Source: Schistocephalus solidus (Eukaryota > Platyhelminthes > Cestoda > Diphyllobothriidea > Diphyllobothriidae). Taken from it: a stretch of 64,000 nt of DNA. The position numbers and the translations under genes were made by a program. Positions 1 to 12,189 of the stretch are shown piece after piece (position 1 is the stretch's first letter; each line of letters begins with the position of its first letter). The notes under the pieces are model-generated. The model searched no databases. It saw only the letters and a list, made by a program, of their open reading frames with translations, and had not been told where the DNA came from. The stretch spans positions 434,001 to 498,000 of the forward strand of contig WEDG01004125.1 in assembly GCA_017591395.1 (NCBI GenBank). The letters are read 5' to 3'.

Positions 1-1673
1 GACTAGGTATGAGTATGGGAATGACATAAATACTGTGTTCTTCAGGTCCCCTAAGGTCAATCATAGTCAGCTTTCGTACAGAGGTAATTAACGATTCGAA
101 CGTCGAGGCCGTAGATTAAATTGGGTGCGATGTGTTCAACATGCCAACAAGAGAAGTCCTATCTCTATTGATTGTTGACAGTTTAAAATTTTCAGCTTTG
201 TCTACATTGGGTTGAGGTCAGTAGAAACTGAGTTACACCATTTTTGAGATAATTTTCTGCTTTTCTCATTCCTTGATGGTATGAATTTGACTTCTATAAA
301 GTAAAAGAGAGTGACTTATAATCAGGCATTACGACTGAGTGAGCACAAACGCTTAGCGTGCGTTACTCTAGATCCAAAGACATAGCTTTGCGGGAAAAAA
401 ATGTGCATCCTCCATAACAGATTTATGAATTGGAATACTCCGCAGCATCAAACTATGCTTGCGTTTTATCCGTCCTTCAGTTTCATATCTAATCACTCCA
501 TTGACGTGAAATGCTTGTCAGATAACTGTCTCGAGGGTACCTGTCATAGTTCCATGTAGCAGGAGACCTATTAGCAAATAAATCTATTATTTCGTCAGAT
601 GAAGACTTTTTATCGCAGGCTTAAGTTAGCGCTTGAGCGACCAGAGGATCAAGAGATTTAAGGTGAAAAAAGCAATCATAGAATTTATAATATCCGGAGA
701 AGGCTGCGAAGTCTCGCAGGCGTCAGATATATCTCCTTCTATGATTCTAGTACTCAAGGATGGAGAGGAGGCTGAAAGCTTGCTTCTTTTTACCATTCCT
801 GTTCAGCACATGGTAAACTAAAGGACAGAATTTTAGTTTAATTAATAAGGGAAAATAGTTGATAATTTGCAACCGCATACAAAGTTGAATAGTGCAGATA
901 ATTTCCTGTAGTAAATAGAAAACGACAAAAATGCACGGATTCAAACCGAAATTGCTCAAAATGCAACTGATTCATCCACCTGCCTATTCAGGCGGGCGCA
1001 AATAATACAGGACAGTTAAAAGAACATTTGAAACTGAGAATTAATCGAAAATGCACCGTTATTACCAATAAATAGGGTAAAAATCAAACCTTCTCTTATC
1101 TCTAAAAATTCATCCGCGTGCCCTTGACCTTGAAACCAAGTGGACAATGTCTCATCCTCCAAGGATACTGCCCTGAATTTACATTACCTCTTGTGTCAAT
1201 AAACTTATTTTTACCTAAATCGCCGCGATTCATTTCGTAGAACTCGCCTTTTCACCTCCTTATTAATCATTCTTCTTTGCGGACAACGAAATCTTGTTAG
1301 TTGAAACGTTCTCTATCTATAAGCTTTGGTTGACAATCTCTGTATTATATTATTTGTGTGTCCAGTGATAAACGTAATAGATTCGAGTCGATTGAAGTTG
1401 TAGTTACGTTTGCTGCAGAAATTTCACAGTCTGTTCAAGGAGGGTTAAATTAACACATTAATAATAAGTTCTTCTCCTGCATATAGCTTAATGAAACGAT
1501 CGGTACTAGCTGTTTCATACAGCTAGATCAAACATAATCAACACCTTGTGATATAATACAAATATGAAGACTGTAGGACTGCATTGAAAGTTTCTTACCG
1601 TTGAACTCTTCCTGTTCCTTATCTATTTTTACCTTTTTTAGCAATCAGTCAACTAAGTATAATTAGTCGGCAG
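1..1673. other. Unassigned AT-rich flank
   Basis: No coding region, RNA gene or known repeat could be recognised here. Open frames are short (62-70 codons) and show no known motif. The stretch ends exactly where the left LTR of the Gypsy element begins. Confidence 0.5.
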
Positions 1674-2125
1674 TGTAGCGTCCGGCCGGTTCGACGATAC
1701 GGAAGGGATCGGATAATCGGGCTTTGGATAAGAATCTTCGCTGTACTTCTCAACAGTAACACTTGGCGTTGCGTCCTCTAAAGGGTTCATTATCCGATGT
1801 GATATCGGCGAGTAGAAGGCGAACAATATAGTATAGTATATGATATTCGAGTAGATAATGTTTATGCGATAAAGGCAATGTCAATAGGATGATTAAGTTA
1901 TCAGTACAACAATGATATAATACGGTACAAGGGAATAACGAAGTACAAGTCTATGTTATGAGATAAAGAGAATGGCAAATTTTATAACGGCGGAGGAGGA
2001 CTTATCGGAAGGGCGGCGGTGAATTTGGTCTTTGACACACGTGTGTGTTATCCTCCGTCTACAAAAAGCGGGACAACAACCTTATTAAAACAAATAACGG
2101 ATGGTTCGGGTTTAGGTCCGTTACA
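1674..2125 (-). repeat. LTR (3' LTR in element orientation)
   Basis: This 452-bp repeat is matched almost base for base by 6308-6759. It starts TG and ends CA on the plus strand. On the element strand it starts TGTAACGG. The pol reading frame continues into it and ends near 2048. Confidence 0.93.
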
Positions 2126-2140
2126 CAGCCCCCCTCTAAG
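2126..2140 (-). other. Polypurine tract of Gypsy element
   Basis: On the minus strand a purine run (AGAGGGGGG) lies three bases before the 3' LTR. This is the normal place for the plus-strand primer of LTR retrotransposons. Confidence 0.6.
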
Positions 2141-2653
2141 GTGCAGCACTGTCCTCAGTGCTGGGGGGTCAGCAATGTAGGGAATAGTGACTTCTATGGC
2201 TACTGGTGGTACTTGTCCTGCGGGGAGGATGGGCAGAGAGTCGGCGGTGCAGACGGGGAGGCGGCCGCGGTAGGGTTTCAGCTTAGAGAAATGGGCTGTG
2301 AAAAGGGGTGGTTCGGCGCGTTTGGCGTCTCGTAGGAGAAAGCTGGTTGGGGCTAGGACGTCGATCACAGCATATGGTCCATGCCAAGGGTGGTGGAGTT
2401 TCGCTGAAGTACCGCGTGCTGGTATGGGATGGTAATGCATTACGAGATCACCGATTTGGAATGCGGCTCCGGAAGTGTGGCGGTCGAAGTGCTGTTTTTG
2501 ATGAAGTGAGGCGTTTCCTAGAGTTACGCGTGCGGCGTTGTGTGCAGATCGTATGACTTCACGGAGTTTCGTAGCGAAGGTTTGGCGTGTGGTTGGGTCT
2601 GGGGACTGTAAAGGGTAGCGGAGTTCGCTTGGGAGGCGGAGGTTACGGCCTGT
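2126..2653 (-). pseudogene. Gypsy pol C-terminal end (GPY/F-like module)
   Basis: Downstream of an in-frame TAG at 2651-2653 the same frame continues with sequence typical of integrase C-termini. It includes an HGPY motif and a following beta-type segment ending in FSKLKPYRGR. The frame runs on into the LTR. The TAG therefore looks like a single nonsense change inside what was one integrase frame. Confidence 0.75.
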
Positions 2654-4687
2654 CTATAGATAATGGGGTGTGAATCCAGTGGAGGAGTGGATTGTTCCGC
2701 GGTACGCCAGGAGGCAAAATGGTACTTGGATATCCCATTCGTGTTGGTGGCCGTCCTTAGTAAACGTGAGCAGGATGTTGTGGATCGTGCGGTTGGTTCG
2801 TTCTACGAGACCATTGCCTTCCGGATTATAGGGAGTTGTGCGCGTCTTCCGTATGTCTAACATTTCGCAGACTTCCCGCATCAGCTGAGACTCAAAATTA
2901 CTTCCACAGTCCGAATGAAACGAGAGAGGCGTGCCCCAGCGACTGATCCACGTGCGGTTAATGGCGTTTGCCACGGACGCAGCGTCTTGACGGAGGAGTG
3001 GTATGGCTTCTGTCCACTTTGTAAAATAGTCTATCATAACAAGTATGTATTCGTGTCCGCGGACTGAAATTGGTAGGGGTCCTATTATGTCTAGGCCGAC
3101 GCGCTCGCCGGGGAAACCGGTGTTCATGGGTTGTAATGGGGCGCGTAAGGATGGGGTGGGTGATTTAAAGGTGGCACATGTTGGGCAAGATTGGCAGAAA
3201 AGGTGTGTTGATGAACGTAACTGTGGCCACCAGAAACGGTTACGTGTAGCCTGTTCGGTGCGACGTTGACCGCAATGACCCAACTGAGTATGCAGGTCGT
3301 TTAATACAGGCTCGATCAAGCAGCCAGGAACAACGGGGCGTAGGTGATGAGAAGAGGGATCGCGAAGGAACATAATGTCGTTTTGTACGGTTAAGTACGT
3401 CCATTGGTACAGTAGCAAATGTGCCCTCAGACTCGTGCCTTGCATGTCTCGTTCGGTCGGTTTGGGTAGACCTCTGGTTAGATGGCGATAGATGGTTTCT
3501 GTGTCTGGGTTGCTGCTCTGGCTTGTGGACCAGGTATGTCTTTTGGGTTCCGAGGCGGTGATGGCGTTAATGCTCGTGGTCGTGGAGTCTGTCATAAGGC
3601 CGTCGCTTTGCGGTAAACGCGACAGCGCATCTGCGTTGCCGTGCTTGTGCCGTGGACGGAACTGGCAGTCAAAATCAAAATCCTGCAGGAATTCTTGCCA
3701 GCGTGCTAGTTGGTCCATGGGGTCTTTGAATGAGCTCAACCACTGTAACGCTCGGTGGTCTGTTCGTATTATAAAACATTTCCCAATCAGTAGATGTTTG
3801 AACTGACGGATGAATACTATGATGGCTAGTAGTTCTCTGCGGAATGTGCAGTACCGGCGCTGTGGTTTTGTAAGTGTGTTACTGGCGAAACAGATTGGGT
3901 GCTCGACATTTGCTGCATCAGCCTGTGACAGGACTGCGCCGATGGCGTAGCCACTGGCGTCCGTGTCTAAAATGAAGGGGGGTGAATCCTTGTCTACATT
4001 CGGGAGGGCGAGTAAGGGGGCCGAAAATAGAGCAGCTCGTAAGTCGTTGAATGCTTGAACGCAGTCGTCTGACCAAACGAATTCTCTACCCTTCTCTGTG
4101 AGTTTGTGGAGTGGGCTTGCAATGTGGGCGCAGTTGCGTATGAAACGGCGATAGTACGATACTAGCCCTAGGAAGCTACGTAGTTCGGCCGGTTTCGTTG
4201 GCGTCGGCCCGGTACGTACCCGTTCCACGCGATGGGGTAGGGGGGAAATATAACCAGGGGTAATGATATGCCCCAGGAAGTTTACTTCAGCTCGCAGGAA
4301 GAGACATTTGGTCGGGTTGAGTGTAAGGCCTGCGTCCTGGAGGGCCTCCAGTACCTCCCGTAGGTTGTCATTATGTTCCTGCGTGGAGCGCCCAAAATCG
4401 ATAATATCGTCTAAATAGACGAGGCACTTATATGGAATAAACGGTCGTAGCACACGGTACATTAGGCGTTGAAAGGTTGCGGCGGCATTGCAGAGTCCAA
4501 AGGGTAGGGTTTGAAACTCAAATAACCCTTGGGGTACGGTAAAAGCAGTTTTATGGCGGTCGTCGGGGTGGATCTCAACTTGCCAGTATCCGGATTTAAG
4601 GTCAAGCGTGGAAAACCAGGCGGCATTACCAAGCGCGTCTAGGGTATCGTCTAAGCGGGGAAGTGGAAATGAATCACGTATCGTCAC
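2654..4687 (-). pseudogene. Gypsy pol: reverse transcriptase, RNase H, integrase
   Basis: A 677-codon open stretch on the minus strand. The N-terminal part is reverse transcriptase, with LPFGLCNAAATF and the catalytic YLDD near residues 91-94 (about 4406-4417). RNase H follows, with DTDASGYAIG and RTDHRALQWL. Integrase comes next, with an HHCC zinc-binding region (HTQLGH ... CQSCPTC) and a DDE core (GLDIIGPL, HSDCGSNF, EGNGLVERTNR). The stretch is open but is not a complete protein. It lacks the RT start, lost upstream by a frameshift near 4726, and its C-terminus is cut by TAG at 2651-2653. It copied and integrated element cDNA in the ancestor. Confidence 0.93.
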
Positions 4688-5450
4688 GGCGTTAAGGCGA
4701 CGGTAGTCTATGCATAAACGTAGGGAATCCGTCCTTCTTGGGTACTAAAGCTATGGGGGATGCCCAAGGGGACGAGGAGGGTTGGATGATTTTAGCTTCT
4801 AACAACTCATCCAGCATTTTTTAAACCTCGTCGCGGTACCGTACTGGAATTCGTCGTGGGGGTTGCCAGATTGGTTTGGCTTCGCCGGTGTCTATTGTGT
4901 GCTGTACCAGGTGTGTACGGCCGACAGTGTTCATGGACCACGTAAAGAGGTCGGAAAAGGAGGTGAGGAGGTTCCTCAACTGGGACTGGGCTACGGTGTC
5001 TACCGAGAGGGCAGACGGGAGGATGTCAGCCAACGGTGTGGGGTTTATAGCGACTGCTGACAGAACTGCATTATATGTGAGGTCGGGTTCGTCTGAAGAG
5101 GTTGCTGGGGAAGTCGAGGTGGTGTTAGTGGCTAAGGTTAAACGTCGGTCGCGGGCGTAGACGATACAGTCATGGGTCGCAAGGAAATCCAATCCGAGAA
5201 CGAGGGGCCATGAGCTGCTCGGCGTCACTAAAAAATTGTGGGTTACCTTGGAATTATTGATGACCATTTTTAACGTAATAGATCCAAAAATAGGTATCGC
5301 GGTGCCATTTGCCGCAGGGAGCTGTCGGGGTGTCGGTAATGGTTCTATCTGCCTAAGTAAATGCTGCGGGAGGTTAAGGGGGGAGTCACGAGGGATACGT
5401 TAGCCCCAGTATCGACGAGTGCGTGGACCGTGTGGTTGTCAAGGAGCAGC
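4688..5450 (-). pseudogene. Gypsy pol: aspartic protease and start of RT
   Basis: The protease active-site signature VDTGAN is encoded near 5400-5425. The protease C-terminal part (LVLGLDFLATHDC) lies in the open stretch ending at 4821. An in-frame TAA at 4818-4820 interrupts the linker to RT. A one-base difference near 4726, in a short T run on the element strand, shifts the frame before the RT ORF. A further frame break lies between about 5350 and 5270. Confidence 0.8.
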
Positions 5451-6424
5451 GGAATGGTAAAAGCAGATACAGGAGTCGGCTGGTTAAAATGACTAGAGTT
5501 AACAAACGGGGACTTACAGGGAGAGTTGTGTCCACAATGACGTGCGTGGGGTCCATATGCCGTGCAGTATGGGCACCCGGGTTATGATTAGGAAATCGCA
5601 TCGGGAGCGGCATTCTTTTGGGTGGTGGTCGGGTATCCGGGGGTGACACGGATGTGGAAGGGAATAGAATCTGTCTGTGGTCCTTTGGGGCGGGTTTTCC
5701 GGGGTTCGGAGAGGGGTCCTGGTTCTGACGACTGTCATACCACCGGCAGAGTTGTAGTGCGGTTGCCAGGTTTGTAGGTGGATTTCAAGGTGAAGTGGTC
5801 CGAAACTGAACGGTCTCGGAGACCAGATATGAAACGGTCGAACACTAGGTCGTCACGATCGGTTGAGGGTAAATTGGGGAATGCTTGACGTGCAAGCTGT
5901 ATTAACTCTGTAGCGAAATCTTCGGCGGGCTGTTGCGTTTGGCGTAGGTTGTACAGTCGTTCACCGGCTACCGAGGGGGAACTCTGATTATCGAATAATT
6001 AGAGTAGTATGTCTTGGGCCGAATGGAAAGGGGTGAGGAGAGAAATGCCGGAAGTCATCGCTTACTTGCGGGCGGGGGGAGCGAGGAAACGAAGCATGTA
6101 TCTCGTGTGAACGGCGGGGGCCAGGTCAACAAGAAAAAGAGATAGTTCGAGCAGCCAGTCACGGATGTCATGTCCAGCGTGATAGGATTCTGGAGCAAGT
6201 AGGGGGTCTGCTCGTGCCGTTCTGGTTGGCGATGGATGAGCGAGATGGGGTAGCGGTTGGTGTGAAATAGCTGGAGGGGAGTAGGGTCCGGATTTCGCTG
6301 CCACCATTGTAGCGTCCGGCCGGTTCGACGATACGGAAGGGATCGGATAATCGGGCTTTGGATAAGAATCTTCGCTGTACTTCTCAACAGTAACACTTGG
6401 CGTTGCGTCCTCTAAAGGGTTCAT
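5451..6424 (-). pseudogene. Gypsy gag-like region
   Basis: The frame opens inside the LTR (ATG near 6424 on the minus strand), runs through the primer-binding region without a gap and continues as a proline-rich then helical capsid-like segment. It is interrupted by stops near 6059 and 6000. Beyond the stops the protein resembles capsid sequence (QPAEDFATELIQLARQAFPN). A Cys/His cluster (C-x2-C-x9-C-x5-C, with several His) is encoded near 5520-5585 and may be the nucleocapsid knuckle. Confidence 0.7.
6290..6306 (-). other. Candidate primer-binding site
   Basis: One base inside the 5' LTR the minus strand reads TGGTGGCAGCGAAATCC. Primer-binding sites start TGG to pair with a tRNA 3' CCA end. 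The matching tRNA was not identified. The site lies within the gag reading frame. Confidence 0.5.
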
Positions 6425-6759
6425 TATCCGATGTGATATCGGCGAGTAGAAGGCGAACAATATAGTATAGTATATGATATTCGAGTAGATAATGTTTATG
6501 CGATAAGGGCAATGCCAATAGGATGATTAAGTTATCAGTACAACAATGATATAATACGGTACAAGAGAATAATGAAGTACAAGTCTATGTTATGAGATAA
6601 AGAGAATGGCGAATGTTATAATGGAAGAGGAGGACTTATCAGAAGGGCGGCGGTGAATTTGGTCTTCGACACACGTGTGTGTTATCCTCCGTCTACAAAA
6701 AGCGGGACAACAACCTTATTAAAACAAATAACGGATGGTTCGGGTTTAGGTCCGTTACA
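6308..6759 (-). repeat. LTR (5' LTR in element orientation)
   Basis: This is the second copy of the 452-bp repeat, with about 11 base differences from 1674-2125. It contains the apparent gag start codon. Confidence 0.93.
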
Positions 6760-8105
6760 GCAGATCCCACACTGGAATCGACTGCGCTCGCATCTGATTG
6801 GAAGTATATATCCCTTCGAATCGACCGCAGCCGTTTCTACCTCTGTCGAAAAAATACTCTCGAACGTCAATAACAGACTAGTCTTGACTCTTACCAGTCT
6901 TACCCTGATACATTCATCCCCATTCTGTATAGCTGCTTTAACTTCAAATTTTGCTATTTCTTATCCTTGGAAAACAGGTTTTTTACTTAAAACAAACTCG
7001 TCATTTCGAACACTGCTATTTAAGCAAACAAACAAACCAAAGCTAAAGTGGTTAATGAAAAGAGGAGTTTGTTTAAGGTTTTTCCTGTTTTCTAAGGATT
7101 TGATGGCACCCTAAGCAGTGCCCAATCAATAAACCTATTTATATTGGCATTCGTAACTTTATTTATTCTTTTTGAACATTTATTCAAATGAGGTAGTTTA
7201 GAGACAATGCACATTTCAAGACTCGGCAATTATCTGATCGTCATTATGCGTGAAATACTTTCAAAATCCAGTGTTATTTAATAGAGTACTTTCCGTAGAT
7301 GGCAGAATAAATATTTGAATACATAAAGCCAATGCGTCCATCTCCATATGGAATTCAGGCACAGTGTAGTATTTGGTAGCCTTCAACATTCAACTCACTG
7401 GTCGTTATATTTTCAGAGTTCAGCTTGCTTGTTTATTAAGTTCATACAGTTTTTATAGAATTTTTCTGGGAACAATATGGAAAATGGCCCACATGAATAA
7501 CAAATTTGGTAAAATATAGCCTTCATTAATAGATTAAAAACGTGACTGCGGAAAGAGACTGTTGATTTTATTTCAAAAAAATTAAGTGACTACAGTTAAG
7601 CCCAAAAGGATAACATCTGAATATTGTATAGTACTGCCGGCTCGAGCTTGGATAATCCTAAGTGGCTCGACGGAGTTTTTAATAAAGGTTTACGACGGTC
7701 GGATTTAAGAGCCCATTCTTAAGAATGAATTCACAGTTTTCCTGCGAATGCCCGTTGTGGGATAAAAATATTTTGCTAAATATTTCGTGTTTCCTGCCAA
7801 TTTATTTTCAGCAGGTTGTTTTGTTTCGAAAAAAAACCGATTTACCCAAAATACCATGGACAATTGCCATGGCCGAAAGCCAGCAATTAAGCTGCCTGCA
7901 TCTAATAACCTGTCCCGGTGGCCACCATTCCTCTGTCAATGATCAGAAAACGGACAGCTAATTTGTTTCTTTCCCCCTCCATCCCCCACCCTGACAACCG
8001 TACAATTTGTTCTACTTACCCGCATATTTGACTTAGGTACACAGTGATATAAATGTAAAGGTCTGATAAGAATTTATCAAAAGTTAACGTATGCTCACTA
8101 AATTG
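6760..8105. other. Unassigned DNA between Gypsy and Penelope elements
   Basis: This stretch is AT-rich with short open frames only. No protein motif or known repeat was recognised. Confidence 0.45.
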
Positions 8106-8109
8106 TCTT

Positions 8110-8645
8110 TTGAATTTTTCAATGGGAATTTTGGCTACTGCAAAACAGTCCAAAGATCCCGCGGTGTTAAAGGCACTCAATGGGTACCTACGAATAAACA
8201 CCAAACTTGTGGAGGTGAAAGTACGGGCTAGATTTATTGGGAAATGCGTCGAAGGAAATGAGTACCCATACTTCTACTGGAGAGCATTGCGAAGTAATCG
8301 TACAGTTTTCACCTGCGATACTTTGAGAAGGTATGCCGAAAATGACCTGGAAAGCACCGGTGTAAAAGTGGAAGAACTAGAACGTCATGTATGCCCACGT
8401 GTAGTCATACTCGACCACCTAGACAAAGATGAGAGAGGAATTTGAGAAATATGTGGTGTCCATTGGGGAAAAACGGGTAAAAATAAAAAAAGCTGCCCTG
8501 CTTCGGAGTGTACACGAAGGCAGACCACAATCGAAGCTGCCAGAAGACCCAAGTTGGTACGTACACAATCTTTCGTCGATGTCTCTTGATAAAACGTCGA
8601 TCGAAGCATTATCACTTGGTCCTAAGCTTTGCTGCCCGCGTCAGT
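8110..8645 (+). pseudogene. Penelope-like N-terminal region
   Basis: Two overlapping open stretches (8110-8445 and 8429-8647) carry helical, charged sequence. The second includes WYVHNLSSMSLDKTSIEALSLG, resembling the conserved N(L/I)SS segment that precedes Penelope RT. The frame changes near 8430. The region stops at TAA near 8644-8646. Confidence 0.65.
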
Positions 8646-8699
8646 AACCCAGCCAACTAGATCTAGAAACACAGTTTGAAAACCTCTTTAATAAGGTCT

Positions 8700-8757
8700 T
8701 CATAGGGTCTTATAGGGTCTTCAAAGGCAATGCCTATTAAGCTTAAAAAATACTGAA
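8700..8757 (+). repeat. LINE 3'-tail-like fragment nested in Penelope element
   Basis: The segment has an AAAGGC-AAT-GCCT hairpin followed by AATACTGAACTAAACT. The same arrangement ends both CR1-like copies near 14270 and 15805. It is either a tiny 5'-truncated LINE insertion or a chance resemblance. Confidence 0.45.
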
Positions 8758-8879
8758 CTAAACTCACGACCTCTAGCCAGTTTTGACAGACAGCGTACAA
8801 TACTTTAAGTCTACGTTTGTTAACTGTTCTTATTAATATTTTAACAATGGCCAGAAATGTCGAGGCTTACTAACTAAGT

Positions 8880-9930
8880 GGCACATGGAGAAATTAAAAG
8901 ATCTCCGGCAAAACAAAGATGTCCTCATAACGAGGCCAGATAAGGGAATGGGCGTTGTCTTTATGGGCAGAACAGATGATATCATGAAACTACAAGCAAT
9001 TCTGTTGAACAAGGAAAAGACAGAAAAGTAGAAGGATCGGACTGATGGGGTAGAAGCACAACTGACTGACTGTTTAAAAAGACTTCAAAAGGAAGGTCTG
9101 ATAAGCGAAAATGACCTAGAGCACCTCCACCCCGTCGGCACGCATGTACTTCGATTTAACGGCTTACCAAAGATCCACAAAGATGACACACACGTTCGTC
9201 CAATCCTAGATATGAAGAACTCACCGTACCATGTGATAGCAAAATGGTTAGCGGACAAACTAAAGCCCATACAGATCAGCTATCGCCACATAGCTACCGA
9301 GATACTTTTGAGTTCGGTGAAGGCGTTAAAGACTTCGAACTGAATGGCATAACAATGTTTCCACTGGATGGCTCGTCTCGTTTTAACGTATGTACCAGTC
9401 ACGGAAACAGTTAACTATTTCTGTAAATTTATTACTTTCAGTCAACAAAATCTAGGAATACCAGTGAATGCGCTCAAGGAACTGTTATTAAAATGTTCCT
9501 TTAATGTGATGTTCCTATTTAACAACAACTTGCACAGACAGATAGACGGAGTAGCTATGCGCTCACACATTGGCCCCCTTCTTGCAAATATTTTCATGGG
9601 CAAGCTGGAAGCTTTACAGCTTCTTCCACAGATAAATCATTTAAAATATTATGGGCGCGACGTGGATGATATCTTTGCGGTTGCATGTAAACAAACGGAC
9701 ATTTCAGCTGTAATGGATCCCATAAATTAGGCACACCCTGTAAATTAATTTACACTGGAAAAGGAAAAATCCGGATCGCTTCCTTTCCTGGACGTGCTTC
9801 TGAGAAGAAGGTGTGACGGGAGTATTCGACGTAGTGTCTATCGTAAGAAGATATGGTCCGGACAATACACCCACTGTGGGAGTTTTGTACCGTTGAACTT
9901 TAAGCGTAATTAAGTGCATTGTCTGACACA
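8880..9930 (+). pseudogene. Penelope-like reverse transcriptase
   Basis: Conserved RT blocks can be read in pieces: TRPDKGMGVVFM (thumb side of the N-terminal fingers), LPKIHK ... VRPILDMKNSPYH, a motif-A-like LDGSS, then QIDGVAMRS and the catalytic VDD in YGRDVDDIFAV (near 9655-9680). Frame changes occur near 9350 and after 9729. An in-frame TAG lies near 9029. The preserved VDD shows that it descends from an active polymerase. Confidence 0.88.
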
Positions 9931-10139
9931 AAGGGCGAAAAGGATCTGCTCGGCCGATAGCATTGACGAAGAGCTTACGGTTGAAGAAAGCATTTTTCGA
10001 CAGAATGGATATCCATATATATATATTGCTAAGAATATGACCGAAAGACCTTCAAAGCTGCCGTTGCCAACGGCAAACAAGAAACAACTATTCATTAGGG
10101 TCCCATTTCAAAAGGGACGCAGCAAGTGAACTCCTACGA

Positions 10140-10540
10140 ATGCGCCTAAGCCAAGCTGTGTCAAGCACCTTTCCAGCAGCTGATACTCATGTATTTTTCT
10201 CGACTTCCCCGTCCTTTACGGAGGGGGGCAAGGACAAACTGCCAGCCCAGACCACCTCAATGTGCATTTATTCTTTCACCTGCTCCTGTGGGGCAGAATA
10301 TATTGGTCGCACGAGCCAGCGTTTGTCCAAAAGAGTACGAGAACACCTTCCAACATGGTAAGAAAGGGGCAGATAAAGAACATGAACAGCTCTTTCCTCG
10401 CGCATGTGGTAGACACAGGCCATCGGGTAAATGCCAAAGAGGCCTTCCGGGTAATTTACAAGGTCCCCTCAACATATTTTGATGATGAAGAAGGTGCAAT
10501 TTATGGATTTTTTGTATTTTATTTAGGCTGAGAATTAGGT
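10140..10540 (+). pseudogene. GIY-YIG endonuclease module of Penelope-like element
   Basis: The reading frame near 10250-10360 has CIYSFTCSCGAEYIGRTSQR followed by LSKRVREH. This is a typical Penelope GIY-YIG start (Y..C.CG..YIG.T...L..R..EH). After about 10360 the frame changes, and the expected VAxH/DTGH segment continues in another frame. Confidence 0.85.
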
Positions 10541-12189
10541 ACATCTGTTCGGTTAATGATAGAATATAGGGTTCAGTAATCAGGCCCTGGATAAGCAAGT
10601 TTGGACTCGTTTGGAAGACGTACTATGACCATTAACCAAACTAGTTGACGGATTAAAATGTCTTCCTACCGAGAAACGGGTAAAAAGGCCTAAGACATTT
10701 CCTAACAGATTGGAGATGGTCATGAATTTGAAAATACTCCGAGAATCAAAATGTTCTCCTCAATTGGACAACTTTCTCTGCCCAATGATAAAGGTCATTC
10801 TTCGATGTTACAGATAAAAATTTCGGATAACTTACACCAAAATTGAATTTCGGGTCGCTTTTCCAATGGGGTGGTATAATAATGGAACAAACTAACGAGT
10901 CCTGTTATCATAGTGCTACACAGCTTTGGGTATATCCTATTTCGACATGTCGCGAATTCAGTATATCAGGGATATATCGCATGCTATTAAAGTTGTAGCG
11001 GTCGAGAACTTCGAGGTTGGCCCACACACAGCGAGTAACACACCGGTAGTCGTTATTAGTCGATGCGCGTACTGAACAGGTTCTCTAAGCACCATGCCAG
11101 TCACTCAAACTCAACGGTCATTAGAAGGAGCGACATAAATATCGGAAATGGATTCTACTTATAAGAAGGGTATAAAGATATGAAAGGGCACAATAGACAA
11201 TAAGGGAGGGAGCGTTACATGAAGCTATGTCCTTTTTGGAGTGTGGGGAATTCTGTCACATCCGTTGGATAACCGGTGGGGAGTGCAACGCTGTGGGCAA
11301 CTGCAGGGTCGGGATGGGGAGATGCTGACATTGAACGGAGGATAACGATACGATAAGCAGCAACGGTAATCGTGGGGACGGGAGTCAGCGTTTGAGAGTG
11401 GAAGGGGGCACCAGCATCTTCACCGACATTCGATCACTCCATTCCCATTCGGGATCTACGCGAAAAGTGCCCCCTGTCTATTCAAACAATAATGTCGGAG
11501 TTGCGGTTAATTTCATTGTTAGTATATTCATTCTGAGAATATCTTGGTCGTATCTGATTTTTAATAGAAAGCTGAGACCATTTTAGATTCTTCTGATCCA
11601 GACGGTTAGAAGGTAGTCGATACGCGTTGGGATCCCACCTGCGGTGGTGAAAAGAAGCCCCTGTGGTTACAGGATTTTTCCCACAATGAGGAACGTTTTG
11701 AACACTCAAACGCTCTCATCAGCATGTCGGTCCTACCAAACGCGTTTGATTTACTCATAGGAATAACAGTTTTTTCTTAAAAAATCCACAAACCCAATTC
11801 AACATATGCTTTTTCCAAAAATTCCCACGGAGATTTTTCACTGCCTGCTATTTTATCTATTTTTTGATCACACTGATTTGTTCCATTTTTAATTGCTAAT
11901 GAGCTGACCTACTATTCATAACTTAACAGCACACGATTTCGCACTCGTTTTTTTTCTGATGACAGTGCCATTCCTGGTACTCAACTAAAACATATATCAA
12001 TCTACCTCCACTTGGTCAAAGTGATCATGCAGTACTTTCATGGGAGTACGGTTTATATTCTGTACCATCTGCCATAAATAAAACCACGCCCAATCTATGG
12101 TGAGGAGAAATTTGCGAAATGAGAGCTTAGACATCGTGCATAGACTAGGATCTTCTATTCTCCGGGAACGTCACTGAAGACCTGAATTT
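10541..12189. other. Unassigned DNA
   Basis: No gene or repeat was recognised. Short open frames only. Part may be the Penelope 3' end. Confidence 0.4.

Larger units (their letters stand above)
1674..6759 (-). mobile_element. Ty3/Gypsy LTR retrotransposon, decayed
   Basis: Two 452-bp direct repeats (1674-2125 and 6308-6759) flank an internal region read on the minus strand: gag-like sequence, aspartic protease, reverse transcriptase, RNase H and integrase with a GPY/F-type end. The domain order RT-RH-IN is that of Ty3/Gypsy. GCAG is present just left of the left LTR and just right of the right LTR, a 4-bp target-site duplication. About 11 substitutions separate the LTRs by eye, so insertion was fairly recent. 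Coding is broken by stops and at least one frameshift. A CsRn1-like flatworm clade is a reasonable guess from the short target duplication and Cys/His cluster, but it was not tested. Confidence 0.93.
8106..10540 (+). mobile_element. Penelope-like element, decayed
   Basis: In order, this contains a helical N-terminal region (8110-8645), a Penelope-type reverse transcriptase (about 8880-9930) and a GIY-YIG endonuclease module (about 10250-10360 and beyond). RT followed by GIY-YIG is the defining architecture of Penelope-like retroelements. Several stops and frameshifts break it. No long terminal repeats could be delimited by eye. Confidence 0.88.
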
